Source: Gonocerus acuteangulatus
Taxonomy: Eukaryota > Arthropoda > Insecta > Hemiptera > Coreidae
Assembly (NCBI GenBank): GCA_946811695.1
Contig: OX328123.1
Span: 46,689,753-46,753,752 of the forward strand
Direction of reading: 5' to 3'
DNA length: 64,000 bases
Shown here: positions 1 through 12,806 of the stretch, one piece after another
Layout of the letters: the number at the start of each line of letters is the position of its first letter
Position numbering within the stretch: the first letter of the stretch is position 1
Program-made: the position numbers and the translations under genes
Notes under the pieces: generated by a model
Told to the model about the DNA's origin: nothing
Databases searched by the model: none
The model's input: the letters and a program-made list of their open reading frames with translations, nothing else

Positions 1-369
1 AAAAAGAAATGTCAACTTAGAATTTACATTCATCAGGAAGAAACGTTCAAATAGTATTTATGTTATTTTAATGTGAAGTACCTACATATATATTTTTTTA
101 TATCTGTTTATTTTCTATTATACCATCTATTATTATTCTGTTTTATTTTATATTTATTCATTTTTTTCCGGATTGGGACTTAATTTGTAAGTCATAAAAC
201 CGTTATAAGAGACCATCGCCAAAGTTGCAGGTCTATAAAAAAAAAAACATAACTAATACAAATAATACTAAATGAACATAAATACAAGCGTTCATTGTGT
301 ATGAAAGTCATATATGTAGCAGGAATAAGCGTCCATCTTCAGGATTTCATAAAAACTAATCAGAAAATA

Positions 370-562
370 ATTTTTGTTGTTTTTTTTTTTCGGGCAACTG
401 CTTCTAGCCAATTTACGCCGAGCTGTCTACAGGCAGCCACTATTACTATACACCCAGCGAGCCCATTGCTGTAAAAAGTCAACCTCCCCGCTTGTAAGCA
501 AGAATAGAACCCAAATCTGCAGGGTAATCAAGCGCGCTAGCCACTAGACATGGGGAGGCACT
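370..562 (-). repeat. tRNA-derived SINE (family S-like)
   Basis: Read on the minus strand, the element opens with TGCCTCCCC, has an A-box-like stretch (TAGTGGCTAGCGCGC) and a B-box-like stretch (GGGTTCTATTC) about 30 bp later. It continues through a non-tRNA body and ends in an A-rich tail, seen as T-rich sequence at 372-390 on the plus strand. The same head appears at 53350-53455, and a related head in the fuller SINE at 35666-35896. I see no clean target duplication. Confidence 0.6.
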
Positions 563-1440
563 AGACATATTATAAGTGTATATTCTCTTCCTTAGTTTTT
601 AATCTGAAATAAAACAAGATATTATTTATCGAGCCTTCGTTAGAGAGTATCGAGTAGGCAAAAGTAGAAGAATGTCTGAATAGAAGAGTGAAACTGTCGA
701 CAATTTTCATCACACTTTTTGCGGGAATGGTTTTCACATTTTATATCAAAACATACTCACGACTGTAGCATTCGTACAGAGTGAATTCTCCCACTTTATA
801 TGGTTCAGCTCATATTTCATAGAAGAAATTCTATAAATGTCACTCTGCTCGCGTTTCACCAAGATGTGTGGTTTACTTTATCCCCTCCATTCACCATCCG
901 ACATAGAGGTCTCTAGTCATCCCCTCTGAATAAAATAATTTGACTTTACCAGTATACCAAGGACAAACTATATTTAATTATACAGTGGTAAACGGCAGGG
1001 ATTATAAAAAAAAAATAGCTTGTAAATTTATTTTGTACTTCTTTAATTTTAATATTATAATTTCATAGCATGCTTGCTAGTTCTTCGGGGGCTCCTCCTT
1101 CATGGTTCACTAAGCCACGATAGTCATAGTACTATTGTTTGTTGCTTTGTCTTAATTTGCATAAATAAATCAACCCAAAAAGAGACAGTATTTAGAATTA
1201 AATTCACAATGAATATCATTCTGATGAATATGATTCTTATAGCAATAATAAGTAGCTAAGTCATACCTTAATGTATATTTTAATAGCCTATTGGATATTT
1301 TATTTTTTGTTATTATAAAAGGTAAGTTATGGTTTTATGTTTATTTGTTTTTAAACTATTTTATACAGTTTATTTTCACATTAAATTCAATTTCATGTTA
1401 GAATTTTTGTATCTTATATACATATTTATTAATACCTGTG
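563..1440. other. AT-rich stretch, no gene seen
   Basis: Only short frames full of AT-rich codons occur here, with no recognisable domain, and the same is true of bases 1-369. I see no RNA gene or tandem array. Confidence 0.6.
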
Positions 1441-1535
1441 TTTTTTTTTTTTTTAAATCGTTCACTAAATATGCGAGCAAATCACCTTGTTATTGTGAAG
1501 CTCCTTAAATAAATAAATAAATAGCCTACTCAACT
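1441..1535 (+). repeat. 3' tail of an I-like non-LTR element
   Basis: A T-run is followed by about 60 bp ending GTGAAGCTCC and then AAAT repeats. The same sequence, inverted, lies at 29405-29490, where it forms the 3' end of an I-like element with RT and RNase H. This copy is therefore read as a severely 5'-truncated insertion of that family that keeps only the 3' UTR and the simple-repeat tail. Confidence 0.6.
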
Positions 1536-3900
1536 ATTCCTTGTTTTTTTATTTATTTTTTGTTTTTGTTTTTTCATTTTTCAATATTGAGATTACTTGG
1601 AAGGAAACTCAAGCCCACATTCGTCTAAATTTTCATTATCAAAATCAAACTTTCATAAAGGTCAGTAATAGCTCATCATTTAATTAAATATCCTGTTCAC
1701 ATCCTAGACAAATAGCATTTTCCTATGAAATACTTAAAAGACATAAACCTTTTGAGTAAAATATCAATTCAATATTATACAACGACTTCATGAACGAAAC
1801 AAGATGTCTGTTAGTTAGGAAATCTTATCCGATAGCCCACTTCCAACCTCTTCATCTTCCGCTTATGGGATCGGAACTGTTCAAATTGATCATCCGGCCC
1901 AGGAATTTATTAATTGATTCCTTCATTCATATAAGGAAATTCGATAAAAATCTCCTAGACAATTAAGAGTTCAATAGAAAAAAAGAGTGAGCCCGTAATA
2001 CATAGGAACATTCACTTCGCCCCTGAGTATTGCCATTGAGGTGGTGATGATGATTGCAGGTCAGCAATCAAGCTAGGAATGAGGAAAGCTAAGATATTCT
2101 GCAGACAAGGGCATCTGAACGGATACTCCCCTAACCATAGTCTTGTATTACATAAATGTGAAAGGATAGAACGGCTCCAACACTCATTCTGCTTCCCATC
2201 CCTTTCAAACAATTATGATTTAATTTTACTTATTATTTTTCCTCTGTAAAACAACGACATAAGTGCCCTCTCAGTAAGAAGAGAAAGGATGGACAAGGTT
2301 GCACAGGAACACCCACACATACCTGGCGTTCATCCCGAGAATCTAAAACTACACCAGATAATGACGTCAGATTACCGCAGATAATGAGTTCACGGGTTAA
2401 CGATGAATCAGATAATCTCTTCTTGGAAAGCAAGCAATACTACATTTTATCTTTGCCGAAGGGCTTATTCCTTATTCAAGAAATGGTAAATTGGCAGACA
2501 GAAAAATCCTTGCATAATAGAACCTTATAATTCTTCTTTTTTTTTTATCATGATAGAGATATATAATTTGCTTCGTCCGTAATGACCAGTCACTGGGGAT
2601 GTATTTCATAGAGTAAAACAAACCCGGCTGAAGCCCCAAACAAAAAGAGAAATTTCTCTAGAATGGCCCCCAAGCTCAGATAAGGGAAATGATCGGCCTT
2701 TAGAACTATATTGTCTAATTCCGTAATAACAAAATTAAAAAGGGCAATCGAAAAGAGATAGTTAACCGTCGGCGAATCCCGAAATCCGGACGTTTGGAAA
2801 TCAAAGGTTCCAGGATGAAAACCTGGAAGGTTTTCAGGGCAGGAAGGGCGAATGTTTGCTCTATGGAATGATGATTCATAAACCTTATTGAAACATGTAG
2901 GGCAAGCCAAGATTCAAGTAGTACATAAGGAAAAGGAGTACTATTTTTTTGACCTGCGCCATATATATCCAAAAAACCTTATTGAAAAAGTATGCAATTG
3001 AAATTCCATGTCTTAATTTTAATTTCAGACCCGGGATTAGTCCTTGAAATCGGACATTGAATTTTTCATAGAAAATAGTGCTCTTCACTTTAAATTGTAA
3101 CTGTAAGACAACTAACGGCAAACCAAGGAAACAAGGCGAAGGGTCGTGATATCTACATTTTTGTGATTCAGAAAAAAAAGGACATTTTTCACATTCGCCC
3201 TTTCTTTTCCAAGATCCTGATATGACCGAACACCGATTACATACATCATATTCAGAAGTGTCGAGCGACTATCAACTGTTTCCAAGCACGGTTAAGGAAA
3301 TTTTAATTATTTCGTGGGGTTTTAATTATCGCATGCGTACCTTGGGTCTTCTTTATAAAATTGCTTGTTTTCGAGTATTGATAAATATTCCATTTAGTAC
3401 ATAGCACTGCAGCAGAACAATCCTAGAAACCTGCTAATTTTATTACAAAGAATTTTTCATGAGTAGTTGACGGAACTCCAAAGTTTTTAGGCTGTAATAG
3501 ATAGTTCACACGTTTTTTTTTTTTTTTTTTTTTTTTAGTCCTAAAGCTAGAATCTATTCCAAGCATTCAACATTCATACAAAACTCAAAATGATGAAATA
3601 CATTACTGTCTCACCCTTGAAAGTTTACTGAGACAGCCTAAAATGGTGACAGGTGAGCCTGTGGTTTGTGGTTCTTCTGGTTAGGAGAGTTGCAACACAG
3701 CCGAAATAAGAGCACTATGATACACATTGTGACACACTGATACAATTCCACAAACGACACGTAATAAATCATATCACTTATCTAGAATGTCACAGAGTGT
3801 ATGTCAGCAAACTTCATGTATTGCGGGTACTAGTTCCAATCCCATTCACGAGATTGAGAACTCAAAAATATCGTATATTTCACTTTTTTAGTAACATCAA
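1536..3900. other. Unassigned intergenic DNA
   Basis: Overlapping minus-strand frames at 2590-3121 reach 106 codons. They lie in several frames, share no motif I recognise and have no family signature. A T-run sits at 3513-3535. I see no supported gene. Confidence 0.55.
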
Positions 3901-3902
3901 TA

Positions 3903-4725
3903 ATATTAATTACTAGCTGACTACCCGTGCTTCGTGACGGCAGATAAGTTGTTATTTTATTGCGTTAAATAATGTATCATCAAAATTAACGCTACTACAT
4001 AATTTTGTGCAGTTTATTAAAGCACAGTTCCCGTCATACTTTAAGTTATTCATCAATTGATAAGTAATCAAAGTATAATGTTTCTTGACTTGACTCTGGG
4101 GCGCTCCGGACCATTGTCAACAAACAGATAAACCAGAGATAACCCATTATCTGAAGGTTACCAGTAACAGGAGTTTAATCAGTGCAGGTTAAAATTCGTT
4201 TTCAATAATAAAAGGACGTTAAAATTTAAAAATGTATTCCAAGATGTAATTTGGAAACACCCATTATATTTGCGAGCATTACCAAGAAGTGTTCCTACTG
4301 TGGATGCTGATGGGTGAGGAGGTTGTAAGTGTGTAGTAATTCAAGGTCTGCCATCATAATTGAAATGAACCGTAAATAAAAATGATATTATGAAATAGAT
4401 AAAGTACGGTAACAGCTCACCTGTTATCGTCCTAGCAAGGCATGCTGCCTAGCGCGTGCCTGCTCTATTTAAAAGAAATTAGAAATTCAAAACCCTCTAG
4501 AAATACTTAATAATTTGAATATCAAAAACCTTTCTTTGCGGGTTTTTACATTCGTAAGGGAGTGTCCATTCAAAATTTCAAATTTTTTCTGTCAAGTGGT
4601 TTGTGCTTGGCGATGATAGGGCAGTGAGTGAGTGGTATTTGACAAATAGATAGTTGATTGATAGATAGCTTTTGTAGATGTCACATTTATGCAATCTAGA
4701 TATTTAATTTTTAGTTATGCTTGCA
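3903..4725 (+). repeat. Dispersed repeat family Y, copy 1
   Basis: About 700 bp align by eye with 45240-45800, including GCGTTAAATAATGTATCAT, the TAATGTTTCTTGAC segment and the shared TAATTCAAGGTCTGCCATCAT. A shorter piece is at 61580-61650. This copy begins near a motif CTAGCTGACTACCCGTGC that resembles ends of widespread arthropod repeats. It lacks about 90 bp present in the middle of the 45-kb copy. No intact coding frame. Confidence 0.7.
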
Positions 4726-4848
4726 GTAAAGGAAGTATTAGAATTAGAAGGTGCCTGGATGGACCCGGATAAACTGTACCGAAGCCTATAAGGCATATTG
4801 TGCCAAGGGACATGCTCGACTGTTATACTACCAGACCTTTATCAGTAA

Positions 4849-4875
4849 TGAACCTTAAAGAGGGTATTAAGGTTC
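4849..4875. other. Perfect 10-bp stem hairpin
   Basis: TGAACCTTAA and TTAAGGTTCA form a perfect inverted repeat around a loop of 7 bases. It lies just downstream of repeat family Y. No associated gene is visible. Confidence 0.5.
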
Positions 4876-5557
4876 AATTCAGGAAACATTCTTGGGAAAC
4901 ATTGTTTTAGTACCATCAATAATATTAATTATTGACAGATAGTTTTAGTAGATGACGCATTCATGCAGACTAAGATATTTAATTGTTGGTTAGGTTTGCA
5001 GACATGGTAATACTTCCATGTCTGCAAAAAAATTAATAAAGACATGAACAGGTTTGAGATTTACTAAAATATCTCGAAAACGATCACTAGTTTAGTAAAA
5101 ACAAAGTGAATATCAGGAAAACATTTCTAATGTTGTTTTCCTGGAACGGACACTGAGACGGACTGAAGGAGGAATTTCCGCTTAGGATGATGTTAGTTTA
5201 CTGTAGTTGGGCCAAAAAATTTTGTTTCTCCTCGAGATTTTATTTTTAGAATTTGCATTGATCTGTTTTTATTCTCAACTTTTTAAACGATTCTAAGCTG
5301 TCCAAAAGGATAAGAACGGAAACTCGCTTACATGACGCAGTTCCCATGAGTCACACTTTCTAGCGTTGAATATGTAGTCATGAATTTATTACCTGACAAC
5401 GATGAGTTCCTGCCTGCCTGTCAAGACAGGGAGACCTTGTAAATATAGTCATTTAGTAACTATTGGAATAATTAGATTAAAATACTGAGGTTTTAATTTG
5501 TAGTCGAAAAAGTATACTTTAGTTTGGAAAAGGTTGAATTAGACTTGTAAATGCTGT

Positions 5558-5562
<5 letters not shown>

Positions 5563-5633
<71 letters not shown>
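5563..5633. repeat. (TA)n microsatellite
   Basis: About 70 bp of uninterrupted AT dinucleotides. Confidence 0.95.
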
Positions 5634-5636
<3 letters not shown>

Positions 5637-5639
5637 ACT

Positions 5640-8600
5640 CATTCATAAATGACAAATGAAATGGGCATATTAAGTGTATTGGGTCATGAAGAGTTTGGGT
5701 ATATGGGTGAGAGGTTCCGTTCTGGTAACGCTACAACTCTCACTGGAACGCCCTAAGGCTCCAGCGGACAATTCCTGAGCTGGAATTAGTGAGTAGGTGA
5801 GCCAGGCCTCTAAGCCAGCTAGGAAAATGGCCAGAAGTGGATTTGGGGTTTTAGGATACACAGGCCTAAACGAATCAAAGGATCTGGGGAATAATTTTGG
5901 CGATGAATATATTTCTATATAAATAAATAAAATAAACAGAGGGAAAACGTTTAATTTAATTTCTTCTTTCGATTAATGAAATTTCATTTGAACGTCATTC
6001 AAAGGAACTAAGACAAAAAATTAAGTCCAAAACATAAAAATATTCTGAAACGAATATTTGAAAAACATATTGTATAACAAAAAAAAATGAAAAAATAGTA
6101 GACAATTTGTAAATTAAAAAAAATAGTCGTATCTTTAAAGTGTTTGCATTCATAACTAATCTTCTACAAAAAAATTAATGCAGCGTGTGTACTTTTACAT
6201 GTAGAATCTAATTATTTTTCAAAGGTGATATCATTAATCAAAATAGCTTATAAGTTTAGGCTGAATTGGGAAATTTGTTTTTGTTGTAATGTATTTTATT
6301 ATGATACAATTGCAGATTTGGGAATTACTTTTATTTCAACTGTTTGTTGGTACAACTTTTATTTTATAAAATATCACAATACCTAACCTAATGGTTAAAA
6401 TGTCGTTGCAAGTGAAACTCATTTAAAATCGAAGTAGCTATGTGGTCATTTAGGTAGGGAAATATCAGCATGAGAAAAGCACTTGAAGTTTTAAAAATGT
6501 TGGTTTCTTTCCGTTGACCGTTTGGCAAATGTGAAGACGAGGGTTCTAGGCACCGATTATTTAAAAATGTTGCACTATATCGTATTTTGATGCACTAAAC
6601 ACGAATCCGTTAAGAAAAAGACTCGCTCTCAACTAGGAATGATGTTATTAAGCACTAAAGTTCACTGTTATGAAGGTTATAAAAGTTGGCGTAAACATCG
6701 TATTAATAATCATGTATATTAAGAAGAATGTCTAGGACGACTTTTGGGCAGACTTGCTATGGGTTACCGCTCGCTACGCTCGCTCAAGAAGATATCAAAA
6801 CTCTACTCAATCCAACTCGCTGTTATGGATAGAATTCCGATTTTATTGAGGTTATAAATGGTTTATCAACATTTCAAATGAGAGTTCTTTCTTTAAATTA
6901 TTACACATAAAATAGCGAGCAAAAATGGAAAAGAGGCTATTTTTGAGTAGCCTTCTGACCACAAGTGTCTTTGCTAATCGATTATTTTACTGTAATCGAG
7001 ATGCCTTCGATTATTCTAAAGATCTGCTTTCATTGGAATATTAACATAAAAAAAAAAAAAAGAAGATATTTTGGAACCTTTCTCGCAAGAAACGGTTTCA
7101 TCTTCAAATATTGGTCTATTCTATGAACGGTTTTATCGATGTTCAACTATCTAGAATCAATTGCAGAATTTATGGCATTAATCATGTGATTTAATCGTTG
7201 TCATCATTAGTATTTGACGTTGACAGCCGACTGGAACGATTAAAATCTTCGACAAATTCCTCCTTGAGCGACAAATACCAATCTTAGGCTGTGTTTCCAA
7301 AATGGACCAATTTCAAAGCCTTTATTTACTAAGTACCAAGATTAAGCTCAACATATTTTGCTCAACAAAATTTAAGGACAATTTATTGTTCAACTATTTC
7401 ATCCATAGTGAAATTTGCAGTCTATCCAATTTCGACGGATACAAGTTTTAGTTTCTAATTTCTTTTCGGCTACTAATAAGACATTAACCCTAGAATAACC
7501 AAGACGTTTCTGGTCACTCACTTTCTCAAGTGGGGGGCCTCTTGTTGCCCACAACTTCCTAAGTGATTTCCTTCTATGTGCTTCATTAAATATATATATT
7601 TGCTTATTGTAGATCCAAAGAAAATTTATAGATTTATGTCCTTTTAATTAAAAGAGTGAATAAAACATGTATGCATTACTAATATTACTTTGTTCTTGTT
7701 TTTTTTATTACTTTATAGTAGAATGAATTCCTTTTGGGGGGGGGAATTTAACTTTTAAATTTAAAGGTATTTAGAGGAATACATATTGTCCCAACTCGAG
7801 CGAGAGCTCTTCAAATGCATGAGCCAAGAAAAACGTTTTTCCAAGAGAACAAAAAAATGTAAAACATCTTTATAGTCATATTATTATTGGTAAACGTAAT
7901 TCTGAGAATATGTTTTGTCCCTATTATTGTGAAAGAGATATGTTTAAAATTACGAAAAGGAGGTTCCAAAATCCCTCACCTTTTGCCATCCTAGGATTAA
8001 TTGTAGAATTTTAACATAATTATTCTGTAATATCCGTTCTACGCAGTTCCTCAGAATGCATGAAAACCTATTTGTTGGGTAGGAAAGAGAAGATCTATAC
8101 CCGGAAGAAGAGAACATTATCATATTGGTATAGTGTTGGGTCATGAACTGCTAGTAAGAGAATCGCCTGTTCCCCGAGGCATTTGTAGTGATAAGCATAC
8201 TTGAAGGGTTCCCTGAGAATTTAGATAAAGTGAAGGTCTGTGGTGATTTGGTGGTGAGTTCTTGGACCACATGATGGTGGGAGGCTGGAGATGACCTGCT
8301 CAGTAAGGCTTGCGCAACGGTCCACTTACCCACCGGACGAGGGAAAGTGTCTGACCGCTTCTTTACATAAGAGCACATCGCCACCGGCTTCTCGTCCCGT
8401 CTACATATTCCCTAACAACCGTGCAATCTTTGGGCTCCTTCACAGGCGCCTAAACTCTATAGGAATTTAGTAGGCAGCTTATTATATTTCGACCGAGTTC
8501 CGACTGGATGCGTTGAGTGATGCCCAAAAAAAGTTGAGCTTAGTGGGCGAAGGCCCCTGGCTAGTTTTGGTCTAAAAGTCACTCAGAGCTCCTAGAATTT

Positions 8601-9450
8601 GAAAAACTTTTATAATGTCATAGTAATTCGGCTTTTCCGTTTATCTCATAAGTTTGTTTCGCGGCAGGTTTCAATATCACCTTATATTTCGATGGTCACA
8701 GAAAATAAGATGTTATGTCGGAAAATGGTTTCAATTAGTTATTTGCATTATGATTATTTTCTAATACTGATGGATTGTGTACAAAAGTGCACTAACCAGC
8801 AATTTTGATCGGTTGAGACTTTGGGTTTCTTGACATCTCGTAAAATATTGTGTTTTCTCTGTTAAAAAGCTGCCTTGGAGATTTGATATTGTGAAATTAC
8901 CAAGTTATTCCCTGTGACCATCGATTTATTCATTTATGTTATTGAAGAGCTTAGCATACACAGCGATAACCTCTAATATAATGTTTAAATGCAAATTTAT
9001 TTTACATAACTTTTATAAGATAAACGTATTGAATGTACGTTTATATCTGGGAGTAAACAATAAATATATGACAACAATTTAGTAGGAAACGTTAAATATT
9101 ATATGTATTTACTTTCATGTAGCTTGGGTCTATGTTGTTACACTCACATTTAAAAGCTTAAAAATATATATCTATATAAAAGGCAATAAAAAAAAGCCCG
9201 TCACGCAGGAGCTGCATAACTAAGCACTTTCCTCAGAATTTGGGTAGTGTAGACTGCTTTCCAGAACAATTTGCTTAAAATATCCTACATAAATAAAATA
9301 AAAACATGAATAGTTCTCTTTTAAATTTGTAATGAGTAACTGATCAATTATTAATTTGCTTCCAGAGTTATGTTTACACATGGTACCTACTACACTACGT
9401 AATAAATACAAAAAACCTCATATTATCGTATTTTGATCTAACGCGGGAAC
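5640..9450. other. Unassigned intergenic DNA
   Basis: Two slightly GC-richer patches (about 5690-5870 and 8180-8560) give minus-strand frames of 63-77 codons with no recognisable motif. The rest is AT-rich. No gene, RNA or array is supported. Confidence 0.5.
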
Positions 9451-9624
9451 AGGATACAGTCCCTCTAGTGGTAGAAAGCACTCCTTGCGGCGGCTTTGTG
9501 AACCTACGTCTGGCGGGCTTTTCTATTGAAATATATTACAAAGTAAACCCCCCCCCTTTCCGATTGACCGATTCACCAAGTTTCGTGACGAAAAAACAAA
9601 AACTCTGGCCGCTATCGTGTTCAC

Positions 9625-9678
<54 letters not shown>
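9625..9678. repeat. (TA)n microsatellite
   Basis: About 54 bp of TA dinucleotides, preceded by a C-run near 9549-9557. Confidence 0.95.
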
Positions 9679-9682
<4 letters not shown>

Positions 9683-10059
9683 TTTAACGGGGGTCATTTT
9701 CGGTGTCTACTAGGTAGGATCCATAAAGATTTGAAGAAATTTTTCAAAAATTCCGTCATGAGTCCAACTTCAATAGCTACTTTCCTTCGGATGAAAGTGC
9801 TAAAAAAAAACTGAAAAATAATAACGGACCAGAAGCATAAACTCTTACACGTAACAATAAATGTTAAAATTATAATAATAAAATAAAGCCTACACACAAA
9901 ATATATAATCTATTCCGCCAGATCAATAAAGGATAGTGTGGATGTACATTCTTAAATTGGACAATAAAACATTTATTCGAACAATCAAATAATGATACTT
10001 CCTGTGTCTGCGGTAGTCAAAAAGATTAAGTTGATTTGGTCTGCCTTGTGATTTGTTTG

Positions 10060-10310
10060 AAGATCTTGTTAAAATTATGACGATCAAGGAATTAGTTATA
10101 GAACAATTGATATCCAATCTTATTTTTTATTAGAAAGAAAATAGCATTAAACAATAATTCCGAAATTGTTCATAAATGGGACCCAGATTTTGAGATTTAT
10201 AGAGGTTGTAGCAAATTTTGTTCCGCTGATAAGTCCAAATTCATAAATTTGTTTAAGAAATTTCACCACTTAGGGTGCCTCAAATAATTTACTTCTGTGT
10301 CCCAATTAGT
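10060..10310 (+). repeat. Repeat family W, copy 1 (empty-site copy)
   Basis: Shares with 16470-17010 a series of landmarks in the same order: ACAATTGATAT, AAAGAAAATA, a CATAA(G/A)TGG block, GATTTATAGAG and GATAAGTCCAAATT. At TTGTTCCGCTGATAAGTCC it is uninterrupted where the 16-kb copy carries a 280-bp inverted-repeat element. A short plus-strand frame in both copies reads HKW, a few residues, then IYR, so the repeat may derive from a coding sequence that I cannot name. Confidence 0.7.
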
Positions 10311-10799
10311 GGCGATACTTAGATCAAACTTGATAGTGCTACTTACTGCTGTCGCAAAAAAGTAAAAAAATAAATAAAAAAAATAGCCCGAAACCACAAT
10401 TGAATGCTTATTTCTGGGATAAGAAAGAATAATACAATTTTTTGTCTATAATCAGTGCTCCCGATAGATATAAAATATACAGACATACACTCCCCGACAA
10501 AATTATAGGCCACCCTATAATATGTTAGTTTTTGTCATTATTTAATATTATATTTCAGTCAAATCAAATACCTACTGTTCAAATGTCACATACTTTTGGA
10601 AGAGCATCCTTCTTGCCTAAGAATTAGCTGAAATATGAATATTTAGGCGCGACAAAAGTATAGGCCACCCACTGATTTCTTATCTAAATCTTGCTCTAGG
10701 AACACTTTTAGTGGTCATTACATTCATTAATTTAATCAGCGAGTCTAATTAAACCTGATTAAGTAATAACTAGAAGCAAATTGTGGCCTGAGAGTGAAA

Positions 10800-11033
10800 A
10801 AGGCGTGATTAAAACATTTCACGATAAAAATTGGACAAAATCGAAAATCACTTGAACTTTATATAGAAGTAGACATTTCATAAAGAATTTCCTTAGTCTG
10901 GGTAATGATTACGGCCAAAAGAAAAGCATTGGAAGGCCCACGGTCCAAGAACAGCGAGTCATTTTACATTGTGCTTCCAACTTTGCAGCCAAGGCAAGAG
11001 AGATTTGTCAACAAGCTGGGGTCAGCTCTTCTC
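10800..11033 (+). pseudogene. Tc1-like transposase, 5' part only (left copy)
   Basis: The plus strand encodes the DNA-binding N-terminus in broken frames: SESEK, then a helix-turn-helix-like segment with HDKNWTKSKI, then GNDYGQKKSIGRPTVQEQR followed by ASNFAAKAREIC. It matches the minus-strand copy at 14790-15110 residue for residue over most of this stretch. The start codon is lost and there is a stop after TKSKIT. The homology ends near 11033, where sequence from the opposite copy begins. Confidence 0.75.
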
Positions 11034-11275
11034 CTCTTTCAACAATTTGCTTCTGGACGATGTTCAAATACTTTTTCGCATTCAATTTAGTGTACAAAAT
11101 ACTAATTCTGTCTTTCCATAGTATCCTCTCCCAACCCAAACCATAATACCTCCTCCTCATAATTGACGGATACTTAAAAATATTTTTTCTTTTCGCAAAT
11201 CGTGAAAATAGTATCGATCAGATACTATTATCGTACGAATAATACGATGAATAAGGGCCATCCAGATTGAACTGC
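11034..11275 (-). pseudogene. Tc1-like transposase, catalytic-core continuation
   Basis: Downstream of the X insertion, the minus strand resumes with QFNLDGP. This completes the FTDKKQFNLDGP sequence expected around the first catalytic Asp of Tc1 transposases when joined to the FTDKK at about 14677. It continues through degenerate sequence to NAKKYLNIV near 11050. The second Asp, the third acidic residue and the conserved downstream motifs are missing. The frame has stops. Confidence 0.75.
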
Positions 11276-11417
11276 TTTTTAGCGCGGTTCCTCCCTCCCC
11301 CATAGGGAGGAACCCCGCTTATAAGGTTGATACAATGAAACAATCCGGAAGTGCCGACAAGAAAATTTCGCGTTTCAGAACCCCTAGAGACCGAAAATAA
11401 TGGTGGTTCAAATTTGT

Positions 11418-11436
11418 ATATATATATATATGTATA

Positions 11437-11503
<67 letters not shown>
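11418..11503. repeat. TA-rich microsatellite inside X
   Basis: TA dinucleotides with a TATTTATTTA interruption. The same position in X copy 2 (37500-37602) holds an equivalent tract, so the microsatellite is part of the element. Confidence 0.95.
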
Positions 11504-11507
<4 letters not shown>

Positions 11508-12748
11508 CTGTTCGCTCATTTCTGGCTTCCCTGATGGTCCGATTTTGATGAAATTTGGTACAAAAATCTGGCGTCCAATTTGAAAGGTCAAGTTCGTTAA
11601 CCAGCAAAATCCGCCCACTGGAAGATGGCGTTAGGGCGAAATTCGCGCAAAAAAAATCGTAACGCTTACGTTTTTGAGTTCATAAGCTTGTAAGGACTCT
11701 TTTTATATGCTTCTTGGGCTAGGAAAACGAATGAAACCATTTTCAAGGCGATAGCTTTAACCGTTTTCGAGAAAATTGGAAAAATAGTTTTTGAATACCG
11801 TTTTTGGTTTGGGTACTTAGAATCACGGGATTCAGTTGAAACATTATCTGCATGTTCTTCTTTCATTAAAACTAATATGTTGAAAGTTTTGTTACGTTTG
11901 GAGTTAAGGAAGGGTTAGAATAAAATATTTTATTAACAGACATGAAAAGTTTTGGGAACTTTGTATACTTTCATTAATATCTCGAACACGGTTGGGAAAT
12001 CGTGGTAAGTAGATAGAAACTATTTGAAAGCTTACTAAATTTTCTACAAAAAAGATTCTAAAACTATTTTTGATTAGGTTATGTCAATCGGAGAAATAAG
12101 TGCTTAAATCTTCAAATACGTCTGTTTTTTTCGGGTTTTTGTCGTTCTTTTTGTAATTTTTGTCTCTTTCCCTTGGTTTTTTATTGCTTTTTATTTTTTT
12201 AATTTCTTATGTTGGGAAAATGTATTTGTATGTAAAACAGGATAGGAAAAATGAGACCAATTTTCTGTTGCTAGAAATAATGAAAATTTTGGGAACTTCG
12301 TATACTTCCATTAATATCTTGAAAACGATTGAAAATCTTGGGAAGCGAAAGGTTACCATTCGAAAGCTTACTAAATGGTCTACAAAAAAGGTTTTGAGGA
12401 AAGTTTTGAATAAGCGATGTCAATCGGATGAAATAAGTGCTTAAACTTTGAAGTAATTGATTTCGTTTATTTCATACGGTTCTTTTGGTCTGTTTTTATT
12501 CCTATTTTTTCATTTCTTATAGTTGGATAATGTTTTTGAGAATAAAACAGATTAATTAAAATAAGAAAAACAATTCATTGTTAGAAATATATCAGGCTGT
12601 ACCGTATGAAATGTCAGTTTTGGATTTGCCGATTTCCTTCAAATGTCTTGAAACTGTCGAGGCTCCTAATCCGAGTTCTTTGGCATATTCCCTATTGTTT
12701 GCTATTGCTTATAGTAGTCAAATGTATATGCCAATAACACAGGATACG

Positions 12749-12806
12749 GGCGCTAATGACCTAGAAGTAGATGCGCCGTAAAAAAAAAAAAAAAAAAAAA
12801 AAAAAT
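12749..12806 (+). repeat. 5'-truncated SINE tail with poly(A)
   Basis: The sequence GGCGCTAATGACCTAGAAG, the rest of the shared 3' tail (ending GATGCGCCGT) and 25 A's match the tail of the fuller SINE at 35666-35896. ACAGGATACG flanks it on both sides (12739-12748 and 12807-12816). A subrepeat of the host element near 13115 has the uninterrupted ACAGGATACG, which serves as the empty site. Confidence 0.85.

Noticed and set aside
2590..3121. Three overlapping minus-strand frames up to 106 codons
   Set aside because: They lie in different frames, have no recognisable motif and are near the length expected by chance.
5670..5861. 63-codon minus-strand frame in a GC-richer patch
   Set aside because: No family signature, neighbour or repeat supports it.
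11319..11618. Tyr-Ile repeat frames around TA tracts (also 9468-9814, 37398-37668, 40147-40497, 54001-54354)
   Set aside because: They are translations of TA microsatellites.
11666..11866. 66-codon frame conserved between 11.7 kb and 37.2 kb as a gene
   Set aside because: Its similarity to 37138-37338 is explained by both lying in the same part of repeat X. The blocks continue outside the frame equally well, and no protein motif is seen.
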